Shown here piece after piece: positions 40,927 to 48,777 of a DNA stretch of 64,000 nucleotides; within the stretch, counting starts at the first letter, position 1, and every line of letters starts with the position of its first letter. The DNA comes from Polymorphospora lycopeni (GTDB taxonomy: Bacteria; Actinomycetota; Actinomycetes; Mycobacteriales; Micromonosporaceae): contig NZ_JBCGDC010000020.1 of the NCBI RefSeq assembly GCF_042237075.1, positions 17,416 through 81,415 on the forward strand, given 5' to 3'. A program made the position numbers and the translations under genes. Below the pieces are notes generated by a model. The model was not told the DNA's origin. It did not search any database and saw nothing but the letters and a program-made list of their open reading frames with translations.

Positions 40927-41987
40927 GCGCCGCCGACGCGACCGGCGAGATCCCGGTCGCCACCATCGACCGGGCCAAGACCGACGGCCGTACGGCCACC
41001 GAACTCGAACAGACCCTCTTCGAGGTCAAGCGGGTCATCGTCGGGCAGGACCGGCTGGTCGAGCGGCTGCTCACCGCGCTGCTCGCCGAGGGGCACTGCC
41101 TGCTGGAGGGCGTACCCGGGGTGGCCAAGACGCTGGCCGCGCAGACCCTGGCCACCGCGGTCGGCGGCACCTTCTCCCGGGTCCAGTTCACCCCCGACCT
41201 GGTGCCGTCCGACATCGTCGGCACCCGCATCTACCGGGCGTCCAAAGAGGACTTCGATGTCGAGCTGGGCCCCGTCATGGCCAACCTCGTCCTCGCCGAC
41301 GAGATCAACCGGGCCCCGGCGAAGGTGCAGTCGGCGCTGCTGGAGGCGATGGCCGAACGCCAGGTCTCCATCGGCGGCCGCAGCTATCCGGTGCCCGACC
41401 CGTTCCTCGTCCTGGCCACCCAGAACCCGATCGAGTCCGAGGGCGTCTACCAGCTCCCGGAGGCGCAGCGGGAGCGGTTCCTGATGAAGGTCGTCGTCGG
41501 CTACCCGAGCGACGAGGAGGAACTCGGCATCCTCTACCGGATGGGCACCGCCCGCCCGGCGTCGCGCCGGGTCCTCGACACCGACCGGCTGCGCACCCTC
41601 CAGGAGGCGGCCCGTGGCGTGTTCGTGCACCACGCGCTGGCCGAGTACGTCGTACGGCTGGTGCTCGCCACCCGCGACCCGGCCCGGTTCGGCCTGCCGG
41701 AGGTGGTGCCACTGCTGGCGTACGGGGCGAGTCCCCGGGCCACCCTCGGGCTGGTCGCCGCCGCGCGCGGCCTGGCCCTGCTGCGGGGCCGCGACTACGT
41801 GCTGCCGGAGGACGTCAAGGAACTGGCCGTCGACGTCGTCGCGCACCGGCTGGTGCTCTCCTTCGACGCGGTCGCCGACGGCGTCGCCGCCGAGTCGATC
41901 GTGCGCCGCGTCGTCGAGGTCGTCCCGCCGCCCCGGATCGCCCCGGCCCAGGACGTCCGCCGCGTCGGTATGCCGGCGGCGGCATGA
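40923..41987 (+). CDS. MoxR-family AAA+ ATPase, 354 aa
   Basis: AAA+ chaperone-like ATPase that in related loci assembles or activates VWA-domain partners. Walker A GVPGVAKT is at residues 63-70, Walker B LVLADEINRAPAKVQ near 120, sensor 1 LVLATQNPIE, and an Arg finger within the LPEAQRERFL region. GTG 40923 overlaps the stop of the secreted-peptide gene; an in-frame extension further upstream is ignored. The next gene overlaps by ATGA. The usual MoxR - DUF58 - VWA order is followed exactly. Confidence 0.94.
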   Translation: MSAADATGEIPVATIDRAKTDGRTATELEQTLFEVKRVIVGQDRLVERLLTALLAEGHCLLEGVPGVAKTLAAQTLATAVGGTFSRVQFTPDLVPSDIVGTRIYRASKEDFDVELGPVMANLVLADEINRAPAKVQSALLEAMAERQVSIGGRSYPVPDPFLVLATQNPIESEGVYQLPEAQRERFLMKVVVGYPSDEEELGILYRMGTARPASRRVLDTDRLRTLQEAARGVFVHHALAEYVVRLVLATRDPARFGLPEVVPLLAYGASPRATLGLVAAARGLALLRGRDYVLPEDVKELAVDVVAHRLVLSFDAVADGVAAESIVRRVVEVVPPPRIAPAQDVRRVGMPAAA

Positions 41988-43024
41988 TGCCCGGGACGGC
42001 CGGCCGCGGCCCGGCGGGGACCCGCGGCGGTGGCGCGGCGGGCGGCGACGGCCCGGCGACCATCCACGAGCTGGCTCCCGAACGGCGGCTGCGCCGGCTC
42101 GAACTGACCATCACCCGGCGGCTCGACGGGCTGCTGCACGGCCAGTACCTCGGCCTGCTGCCCGGCTCCGGCAGCGAATTCGCCGGCAGCCGCGAGTACC
42201 GGCCCGGCGAGGACGAGGTGCGCCGGATGGACTGGGCGGTCACCGCCCGTACGGCCGTGCCGCACGTCAGGCAGGTCGACGCCGACCGCGAACTGTCCAC
42301 CTGGCTGCTCGTCGACGGCACCCCGAGCATGGACTTCGGAACCGCCGACCTGGAGAAACGCGAACTCGCGGTGGCCGCCGTCGCGGCGGTCGGCTTCCTC
42401 ACCGCCGGGATCGGCAACCGGCTCGGCGCACACGTGGTGACCCAGGAGGCCGTACGCCGGTTCCCGGCCCGCGGCGGCCGCAACCACCTGCTCGCCGTAC
42501 TGCGGTTGCTGCTCGCCGCCCCGCGGCTCGACGGGGCCGGGCCGGCCCCGGCGCTGGCCGGCGCGATCGACGGCCTGCACCGGTCCACCGCCCGGCGCGG
42601 GCTGATGGTCGTCGTCTCCGACTTCCTCGACGGCCTGCCCGACGACGACATCGGTGAACCGGCGTGGGAGACACCGCTGCGCCGGCTCGGCGCCCGGCAC
42701 CAGGTGCTCGCCGTCGAGATCACCGACCCGCGCGAACTCGAACTGCCCGACGTCGGCCTGATCACCCTGGTCGACCCGGAGAGCGGACAGCGGCGCGAGG
42801 TGTCGACCGGCGACCGCCGGCTGCGCGAGCGGTACGCGGCCGCCGCGACCCGGCAGCGCCAGCTCGTCCGCCGGGCACTGCGCCGCAGCGGCGCGACCCA
42901 CCTGGCGCTGCGCACCGACCGGGACTGGGTCGCCGACCTCGTACGGCACGTGCAGGCACAGCGCCGCCTCGCCGGCACCCCGCGCGGCCGTACGCCCGGC
43001 TCGGATCCCGGCGGTGCGGCATGA
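41984..43024 (+). CDS. DUF58 domain protein, 346 aa
   Basis: Soluble partner of MoxR. The family core GSEFAGSREYRPGEDEVRRMDWAVTAR (core quoted: SREYRPGEDEVRRMDW, residues about 68-83) is followed by a VWA-like region with LLVDGTPSMDFG, which resembles a degenerate MIDAS (D-x-T/S-x-S). There is a Gly/Ala/Arg-rich N-terminus of about 25 residues. Start ATG 41984 overlaps moxR. Such proteins are thought to cooperate with MoxR ATPases at the membrane or periplasm. The biochemical role is unknown. Confidence 0.9.
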   Translation: MMPGTAGRGPAGTRGGGAAGGDGPATIHELAPERRLRRLELTITRRLDGLLHGQYLGLLPGSGSEFAGSREYRPGEDEVRRMDWAVTARTAVPHVRQVDADRELSTWLLVDGTPSMDFGTADLEKRELAVAAVAAVGFLTAGIGNRLGAHVVTQEAVRRFPARGGRNHLLAVLRLLLAAPRLDGAGPAPALAGAIDGLHRSTARRGLMVVVSDFLDGLPDDDIGEPAWETPLRRLGARHQVLAVEITDPRELELPDVGLITLVDPESGQRREVSTGDRRLRERYAAAATRQRQLVRRALRRSGATHLALRTDRDWVADLVRHVQAQRRLAGTPRGRTPGSDPGGAA

Positions 43025-43037
43025 GAGGGGGATCGAG

Positions 43038-44000
43038 ATGAACTGGCAGTCACCCGAGCGGCTCTGGCTGCTGCTCGGCGTGCTCGCCCTGGCCGGCGGG
43101 TACGTCCTCATGCAGCGCCGCCGCAGCCGCTACGCCGTGCGGTTCACCAACCTGCGGTTGCTGGACCGGGTCGCCCCGAAACAGCCCGCCTGGCGCCGGC
43201 ACGTGCCGGCCAGCCTCTTCCTGGCCATGCTGGCCCTGCTCGTCGTCGGCTTCGCCCGCCCGATGGACGACGTACAGGTGCCGCGCGAACGCACCACCGT
43301 CGTCATCGCCGTCGACGTCTCCACGTCGATGCTCGCCACCGACGTCAGCCCGGACCGCCTCGCCGCCGCCAAGTCGGCCGCGCTCAGCTTCGTCGAGGGG
43401 CTGCCCGACCAGTTCAACGTCGGACTGGTCGCCTTCGCCGGGAACGCGTCCGTCTTCGTCGCACCCGGCACCGACCGGGAGGCGATCGCCGGTGGCATCG
43501 ACCGGCTCGCCGAGGGCAGCACCGGCATCCAGGGCACCGCCATCGGGGAGGCGATCAACACCTCGCTGGAGGCCATCCGCTCGCTGGACGCCAAGGCCGC
43601 CGACGACCCGCCGCCGGCCCGGATCGTGCTGCTCTCCGACGGCGCCAACACCTCCGGCCGGGAACCGGACGAGGCGGCGACCGACGCCGTCGCGGCCGGC
43701 GTACCGGTCGACGCCATCTCGTTCGGCACCGACTCCGGCTACATCAGCCAGGGCACCGGCCGGCCGATGCGGGTACCGGTCGACGGCCAGAGCCTGCGTG
43801 ACGTCGCCGAACAGACCGGCGGCGGCTACTACGAGGCCGGCAGCAGCGAGGAACTGCGCGCCGTCTACGCCGACATCGGCAGCTCGGTCGGCTACGAGGT
43901 CGAACGCCAGGACGTCTCCGCCCGGTTCATCGGGTTCGGGCTGCTGCTCGCGCTCGCCGCCGGGGCCGGCTCGATGCTCTGGTTCTCCCGGCTGCCCTGA
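43038..44000 (+). CDS. VWA-domain membrane protein (BatA/BatB type), 320 aa
   Basis: Two N-terminal helices (about 8-25 and 57-74), a von Willebrand factor A domain with complete MIDAS (DVSTS at residues 93-97, later T in GIQGTAIG and D in LLSDGANTSG), and a C-terminal helix (about 295-315). This is the BatA/BatB plan. The VWA domain sits outside the membrane and binds a divalent metal and partner protein. ATG 43038 follows GAGGGGGATCGAG, 13 bp after DUF58. It ends within a 32-bp tandem repeat. Confidence 0.93.
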   Translation: MNWQSPERLWLLLGVLALAGGYVLMQRRRSRYAVRFTNLRLLDRVAPKQPAWRRHVPASLFLAMLALLVVGFARPMDDVQVPRERTTVVIAVDVSTSMLATDVSPDRLAAAKSAALSFVEGLPDQFNVGLVAFAGNASVFVAPGTDREAIAGGIDRLAEGSTGIQGTAIGEAINTSLEAIRSLDAKAADDPPPARIVLLSDGANTSGREPDEAATDAVAAGVPVDAISFGTDSGYISQGTGRPMRVPVDGQSLRDVAEQTGGGYYEAGSSEELRAVYADIGSSVGYEVERQDVSARFIGFGLLLALAAGAGSMLWFSRLP

Positions 44001-44080
44001 CCCGACCCGGCCGGCCCGCCCGGCCGCCCTGACCCGACCCGGCCGGTCCGCCCGGCCACCCTGACCCGGCCCGGCCGCCG
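43995..44080 (+). repeat. 32-bp tandem repeat, about 2.7 copies
   Basis: Unit begins CCCTGACCCGACCCGGCCGG and repeats at 43995, 44027 and, truncated, at 44059. The first copy contains the VWA stop codon. It fills most of the 130-bp gap to the HtrA-like gene and contains inverted GGCCGG/CCGGCC elements, so it may also act in termination. Confidence 0.7.
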
Positions 44081-44130
44081 GACAGAACCCGCCCCGCCGC
44101 CCCCACGGCATCCCACGAAGGAGGGGATCG

Positions 44131-45024
44131 ATGAGCACACCAACCGGGCTCGGCGAGCCGCGTGGTCCGTGGTTCGTCTCGCCCCGGATCGACCCGTACG
44201 GGCCGCCCCGCGTCGACGTACCGGAGGAGCAGCCGGCGGTGGCGCGGGCCGCGCGGTGGCGGCGGACCCTGCTCGCCGGCCTGGCCGTGGTCGCCCTGTC
44301 GACGGTCTCCGGCGCGCTCGCCGGCGGCTACGTCGCCAGCGGCGGCGACCCGCCCCGGCCCGGGGCCAGCGTCGCCGCCCAACCGAGCCCGACGCCGGCG
44401 GTCGCCAACGTGCCACCGGACCTGGTCGCGGCCGCCGCGACCGCGCTGCCCGGCGTCGTCTCGGTGCAGGTACGCGGCAACGGCGGCACCGCCGGCGGAT
44501 CCGGGTTCGCGATCGACGACAAGCAGCACATCATCACCAACGACCACATCCTCGACGCCGGCAGCGGTGACGACGTCATCGTCGTCGCACCGGACGGGCG
44601 GACGTTCCCCGCCGAGGTCGTCGGCCGCGACCCGGGCAGCGACATCGCCGTCCTGCGCGTCGACCCGGCCGCGAACCTGACCCCGCTCGCCATCGCCGCG
44701 CCCGGCACCACCAGCGTCGGCGAACCGGTCCTGGCCGTCGGGTCACCGCTCGGTCTGTCCGGAACCGTCACGGCCGGCATCGTCAGCGCGTTGGACCGCG
44801 AGGTGAGGCTCGGCACCGGCGGGCGGCAGAAGGCGGTCCAGACCGACGCGTCGATCAACCCGGGCAACTCCGGCGGCCCGCTGGTCAACGCGCGGGGCGA
44901 GGTCGTCGGGGTGAACACGGCGATCGCCACCCTGGAGGGCGGCGGCTCGATCGGAATCGGCTTCGCGATCCCGATCGAACGGGCCCAACAGTCGGCGGAC
45001 GGCATCATCGGTCGGGGCGGCTAG
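44131..45024 (+). CDS. Membrane-anchored S1C serine protease, HtrA-like without PDZ, 297 aa
   Basis: Trypsin-like protease with one N-terminal transmembrane helix (about 46-66), a Pro/Ser linker, and a protease domain facing out. Catalytic triad: His139 (TNDHI), Asp171 (SDIAVL), Ser247 (PGNSGGP). The sequence ends at residue 297 just after the protease domain, so the PDZ domain usual for HtrA/DegQ is missing. A 101-N gap begins 38 bp past the stop, but the stop codon itself is clear. ATG 44131 follows GAAGGAGGGG. It follows the MoxR cluster and precedes a two-component system, suggesting an envelope-stress theme. Confidence 0.9.
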   Translation: MSTPTGLGEPRGPWFVSPRIDPYGPPRVDVPEEQPAVARAARWRRTLLAGLAVVALSTVSGALAGGYVASGGDPPRPGASVAAQPSPTPAVANVPPDLVAAAATALPGVVSVQVRGNGGTAGGSGFAIDDKQHIITNDHILDAGSGDDVIVVAPDGRTFPAEVVGRDPGSDIAVLRVDPAANLTPLAIAAPGTTSVGEPVLAVGSPLGLSGTVTAGIVSALDREVRLGTGGRQKAVQTDASINPGNSGGPLVNARGEVVGVNTAIATLEGGGSIGIGFAIPIERAQQSADGIIGRGG

Positions 45025-45061
45025 TTTCGGAAGGTCCCCGGGTCCGGCGCCGTGCGGCGGC

Positions 45062-45162
45062 NNNNNNNNNNNNNNNNNNNNNNNNNNNNNNNNNNNNNNN
45101 NNNNNNNNNNNNNNNNNNNNNNNNNNNNNNNNNNNNNNNNNNNNNNNNNNNNNNNNNNNNNN
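45062..45162. other. Scaffold gap of 101 N
   Basis: Undetermined bases between the HtrA-like gene and the response regulator. Flanks are extremely GC-rich with inverted GCCGCC/GGCGGC elements. The true length is unknown, so promoters of the two-component system, or even a small gene, could be hidden here. Confidence 0.99.
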
Positions 45163-45227
45163 GGCGGCGGACCCGGGTGGTGCGACGGCCCGGGAGCGGG
45201 GCGGTGCGGAAGGCGAGGGTTGCGCGG

Positions 45228-45911
45228 ATGCGCCTGCTGGTGGTGGAAGACGAGGAAGACCTGGCGGAGGCGGTCCGCCTGCGGCTGGTACGCGCCGGCT
45301 ACGCGGTCGACGTGGCCGGCGCGGCCGCCGGCGCCCGGGACCGGCTGGCCGTCAACGCGTACGACCTGATGCTGCTCGACCTGAACCTGCCCGACGACAA
45401 CGGCTTCGACCTCTGCCGCGAGATCCGCTCCGGCGCCATCGAGGTGCAGGGCGGTGCCGACCTGCGGGTGCTGATGCTCACCGCCCGCGGTGGCCTCGAC
45501 GACCGGGTCCGCGGCCTCGACGAGGGCGCCGACGACTATCTCGTCAAACCGTTCGCGCTGGCCGAACTCCTGGCCCGGGTACGCGCCCTGCTGCGCCGGG
45601 ACACCGGCGGCACCACCGCCGTCGTGCAGGTCGGGGCCCTGCGGCTCGACGCGGCCCGGCACGCGGCCAGCCTCGACGGCGACGCCCTGCACCTGACCCG
45701 GAAGGAGTTCGGCGTGCTCGAGTATCTGATGACCCGGCCCGGCCACGTCGTCTCCGCCGAGGAACTCCTCGAACACGTCTGGGACGAGAACGCCGACCCG
45801 TTCACCCAGACCGTACGGGTCACCGTCGGCACCCTGCGCCGCAAGCTCGGCCCGACCCAGCTCATCGAGACCGTGGTCGGGCGTGGCTACCGCCTCAAGG
45901 AGGCGATGTGA
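45228..45911 (+). CDS. OmpR/PhoB-family response regulator, 227 aa
   Basis: Receiver domain (1-120) with acidic pocket VEDEED, phosphoacceptor Asp51 in LLDLNLPDDNG, and Lys107 in DDYLVKPF. The C-terminal winged helix (about 130-225) has LTRKEFGVLEYLM and VRVTVGTLRRKLG. ATG 45228 gives the canonical MRLLVVEDEED start; sequence further upstream is beside the assembly gap. Its stop overlaps the GTG of the kinase gene, so the pair is coupled. Target genes are unknown; the HtrA-like gene across the gap is a candidate. Confidence 0.95.
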   Translation: MRLLVVEDEEDLAEAVRLRLVRAGYAVDVAGAAAGARDRLAVNAYDLMLLDLNLPDDNGFDLCREIRSGAIEVQGGADLRVLMLTARGGLDDRVRGLDEGADDYLVKPFALAELLARVRALLRRDTGGTTAVVQVGALRLDAARHAASLDGDALHLTRKEFGVLEYLMTRPGHVVSAEELLEHVWDENADPFTQTVRVTVGTLRRKLGPTQLIETVVGRGYRLKEAM

Positions 45912-47188
45912 GGACCCCGCGCCTGTTCCAGTCGATCCGGTTCCGGCTGACGCTGCTCTACTCGACGCTGCTGTTCGCGCTCGCCGCCACCGCGCTCGGT
46001 GTCACGTACGTCGCCGTCGAACGCACCACCGACCCGAAGCCGATCACGGCCCAGCAGGCCCGCATCGTCAAGGAGAAGTCCGACGGCCAGGTCATCCCGG
46101 TCGGCACCGTCGATGTCGCCGACGTCGACGAGATCGAGTCGGCGGTCAACTTCAACACCTTGAAGACCATGCGCAACTACTCGGCGATCGCGCTCGGCGG
46201 GCTGTTCGTCGCCAGCCTCGGCATCGGCTGGGTGCTGTCCGGCCGGGCCCTGCGCCCGGTCGGCGCCATCGCCCGTACCGCCCGCGAGATCCAGGCCACC
46301 GACCTGTCCCGGCGCATCCGGCTCGACGGCGCCCGCGACGAGCTGCGCGAACTCGCCGACACCATCGACTCGATGCTCGACCGCCTCGACGACGCCTTCC
46401 GCGCCCAGCGCCAGCTGATCGACGACGCCTCCCACGAACTGCGCAGCCCGCTCGCCATCATCCGGGCCAACCTCGACGCCTCCCTGATCGACGCCGCCGA
46501 GGCGACCGGCGCCGAACGCGACCGCGCCATCGCCGTCATCGACCGGGCCACCGACCGGATGTCCCGGCTGGTCGAGGATCTGCTCGCCACCGCCCGCCGG
46601 GACGCCACCGGCCTCGCCGACACCGACGTCGACCTCGGCGCCGTCGCCCGGGAGGCCGCCGACGAGTTCGCCGCCGTCGCCGCCGAACGCCGGATCGACC
46701 TGCGGTACGCCGTACGCGACGGCCTCGACCTCATCGGCGACCACGACGCGCTGCGCCGCGCCACGGGAAACCTGCTCTCCAACGCCGTACGGCTCTCCCC
46801 GGCCGGTGGCGCGGTCACCGTCACCACCGGACGGACGGGCGGCTGGCTGTGGCTCGCCGTCACCGACGAGGGGCCGGGGATCGCCGACGCCGACCAGCCC
46901 CGCGTCTTCGACCGGTTCTGGCGCGGCGAGAGCGGCCCGTCGGGTTCCCGGGAGCGGCGTACCGGGCTGGGGCTGGCGATCGTGCGGCAGATCGCCGAGT
47001 CGCACGGCGGGCAGGTCGCGGTCTTCTCCACGCTGGGCCGCGGGAGCACGTTCCTGCTGTGGCTGCCGGCCGCGGACCGCGCGGACGAGCTGCCACCGCC
47101 GGCGTCGTCACCGCTGGACGGGACGCGGGGTCCCCGCCCGGACGCCGTGATCGACCTCGGCCGCATCCCCGCCCAACCCTCCGGCTGA
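45908..47188 (+). CDS. Sensor histidine kinase, 426 aa
   Basis: Two membrane helices (about 13-36 and 92-112) flank a roughly 55-residue extracytoplasmic loop. A HAMP segment starts GRALRPVGAIARTAREI; the dimerisation/phosphoacceptor box is DDASHELRSPLAIIRANLD with His176. The ATPase has N (GNLLSNAVRLS), G1 (VTDEGPGI), F and G2 (RTGLGLAIVRQIAESHGG) boxes. GTG 45908 overlaps the regulator stop (GTGA). The small sensor loop suggests sensing of envelope state rather than a large ligand. A Pro/Ala-rich tail follows the ATPase. Confidence 0.95.
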   Translation: MRTPRLFQSIRFRLTLLYSTLLFALAATALGVTYVAVERTTDPKPITAQQARIVKEKSDGQVIPVGTVDVADVDEIESAVNFNTLKTMRNYSAIALGGLFVASLGIGWVLSGRALRPVGAIARTAREIQATDLSRRIRLDGARDELRELADTIDSMLDRLDDAFRAQRQLIDDASHELRSPLAIIRANLDASLIDAAEATGAERDRAIAVIDRATDRMSRLVEDLLATARRDATGLADTDVDLGAVAREAADEFAAVAAERRIDLRYAVRDGLDLIGDHDALRRATGNLLSNAVRLSPAGGAVTVTTGRTGGWLWLAVTDEGPGIADADQPRVFDRFWRGESGPSGSRERRTGLGLAIVRQIAESHGGQVAVFSTLGRGSTFLLWLPAADRADELPPPASSPLDGTRGPRPDAVIDLGRIPAQPSG

Positions 47189-47353
47189 CCGTCTTCTCGC
47201 GCGTCGATGCCCTCCGGCGCGTCCATGCCCGGTGGCGCGTCGATCGAGGAGCAACCGTGGGGAATCCCGCCCGCTTCGGGACGATGATCCCCTTGATCAG
47301 CGCGGCGGTCGGGCGCGCGGTTAATCACTGGCGGGGTAGGGCATGCTCGGAGC

Positions 47354-47779
47354 ATGGCCGACGAACTGAGGATCAACGACCGGCTCACCATCCCCGGTGG
47401 TGAGCTGCGCGAGCGTTTCTCCCGGTCGTCCGGTCCGGGCGGCCAGGGGGTGAACACCACCGACTCGCGCGTCGAGCTCTCCTTCGACGTCGGCTCCTCG
47501 CCGACCCTGCCCGACTGGATGCGGGAACGGGCCCTCGACCGGTTGTCCGGCCGGCTCGTCGACGGCGTACTGACCATCACCGCCCGCGAGCACCGCGCCC
47601 AGCTCGCCAACCGGGAGGCGGCCCGGGCCCGGCTGGCCGCCCTGCTCGCCGACGCCGTCGCGCCGCCCCCGCCGGCCCGCAAGCCGACCCGGCCGAGCCG
47701 GGCCGCCAAGGAACGCCGCCTGGAGGCCAAACGCCGCCAGTCCCAACTGAAGCGCGGCCGCGGGGCGGTGGGCGAGTAG
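47354..47779 (+). CDS. arfB: Peptidyl-tRNA hydrolase ArfB (YaeJ-like ribosome rescue factor), 141 aa
   Basis: Stand-alone release-factor catalytic domain with FSRSSGPGGQGVNTTDSRVEL: the GGQ is at residues 29-31. A basic C-terminal tail (KERRLEAKRRQSQLKRG) would lie in the empty mRNA entry channel. It hydrolyses peptidyl-tRNA on ribosomes stalled without a stop codon. Length 141 matches E. coli ArfB (140). ATG 47354. It converges on the next gene with only 4 bp between stops. Confidence 0.92.
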   Translation: MADELRINDRLTIPGGELRERFSRSSGPGGQGVNTTDSRVELSFDVGSSPTLPDWMRERALDRLSGRLVDGVLTITAREHRAQLANREAARARLAALLADAVAPPPPARKPTRPSRAAKERRLEAKRRQSQLKRGRGAVGE

Positions 47780-47783
47780 CGGT

Positions 47784-48674
47784 TCACCCGTCCGACGCGG
47801 GAAGGTGCCGCCGGCACTCCGCGACGAGACGTTCCCGCAGAGGGGCGGCGCGTTCGGCGAAGCCGCGTTGCAGTACGGCGTACTCGGAACGGCCCTCCGG
47901 GGTCTCCACCCGGACCGGCGGATGACCGAGCGCCGCCAGGTCGTACGGCGACGCCCGCATGTCGAGCGTCCGGATCTCGCGGGCCAGCTCGAAGCAGTCC
48001 GCCACCAGTTCGGCCGGCACCAGCGGCGACAGTTTGTACGCCCACTTGTAGAGGTCCATGTTGGCGTGCAGGCAGCCGGGCTGCTCGTTGGCGGCCTGCG
48101 CCGCCCGGGTCGGCTGCAACAGGTTCAGCGGCCGGGCCGGTGCGGTGAAGAACCGGAACGCGTCGAAGTGGCTGCACCGGATCCGGTTCGCCTCGACCGT
48201 GGCCGCCGTCTCCGCCGGCGACAGCCGCAGCGGCCAGGCGTTGTGGCGTATCTCGTCCTGGGTCTGGCGGTAGACCATCGCCCACTCGTGCATGCCGAAA
48301 CAGCCGAGGTGCGCCGGCCGGCCGGCGGTGCGGGTGAGCAGGTCGTGGATCCAGGCGACCGACTCGGCCCGGCGCCCCCGCAGCGCCTCGGTGTCGACCG
48401 TCACCCCGTCCGGGGTGACCCGGTAGTCGCGGCCGAACCCGGCCACGTCGGCGTCGTCGAGCGCCACCCCGGCGCCGGGATGCCAGCGCCGCAACTGCGC
48501 CGGCCGGTAGGAGTAGTAGGTGAACAGGAAGTCCTCGACCGGATGCCGCACCCCGGTCCGGCGACGCTCCAGGTGCGGCGTGAGCCACCGGTCGACGCGC
48601 TCCTCGTGTGCGGCACGCCGGGCCCGCCACACTGCCGGTGGCAGCACGGCGACGGTCGCGGCGGGAGCGGTCAC
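47784..48674 (-). CDS. Conserved actinobacterial protein of uncertain function, 296 aa
   Basis: Soluble protein rich in Arg, His and Trp, without signal peptide. Notable segments are HPVEDFLFTYYSYRPAQLRRWHPGAG, HLGCFGMHEWAMVYRQTQDEIRH, RCSHFDAFRFFT and LHANMDLYKWAYKL. I recall similar proteins in actinomycete genomes labelled 3-methyladenine DNA glycosylase, but I see no helix-hairpin-helix or AAG-type signature here and do not adopt that name. The many conserved His/Glu/Asp (HEWAM, SHFDAF, HANMD) would suit a metal-dependent enzyme. ATG 48674. Confidence 0.7.
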   Translation of the reverse strand: MTAPAATVAVLPPAVWRARRAAHEERVDRWLTPHLERRRTGVRHPVEDFLFTYYSYRPAQLRRWHPGAGVALDDADVAGFGRDYRVTPDGVTVDTEALRGRRAESVAWIHDLLTRTAGRPAHLGCFGMHEWAMVYRQTQDEIRHNAWPLRLSPAETAATVEANRIRCSHFDAFRFFTAPARPLNLLQPTRAAQAANEQPGCLHANMDLYKWAYKLSPLVPAELVADCFELAREIRTLDMRASPYDLAALGHPPVRVETPEGRSEYAVLQRGFAERAAPLRERLVAECRRHLPASDG

Positions 48675-48777
48675 CCACCCAGGGTACGGCGGGCGGATCG
48701 CCGTACCCGGCGGGCCTTTCCGGCACCGGCGGGGCGGGCCTTGCGCCCCATGGGCAGCGTGGCCGGCGGTGCCGCGG

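Noticed and set aside
38736..41846. A 1036-codon open frame on the minus strand antisense to cimA and moxR
   Set aside because: It runs antisense through several well-supported genes, with Arg/Gly/Gln-rich low-complexity composition. High GC suppresses stops, so such frames are expected.
47281..47320. Further copy of the 80-bp palindromic element (GATCCCCTTGATCAG)
   Set aside because: Only about 15 bases resemble the element end and no matching second arm is present, so chance similarity cannot be excluded.
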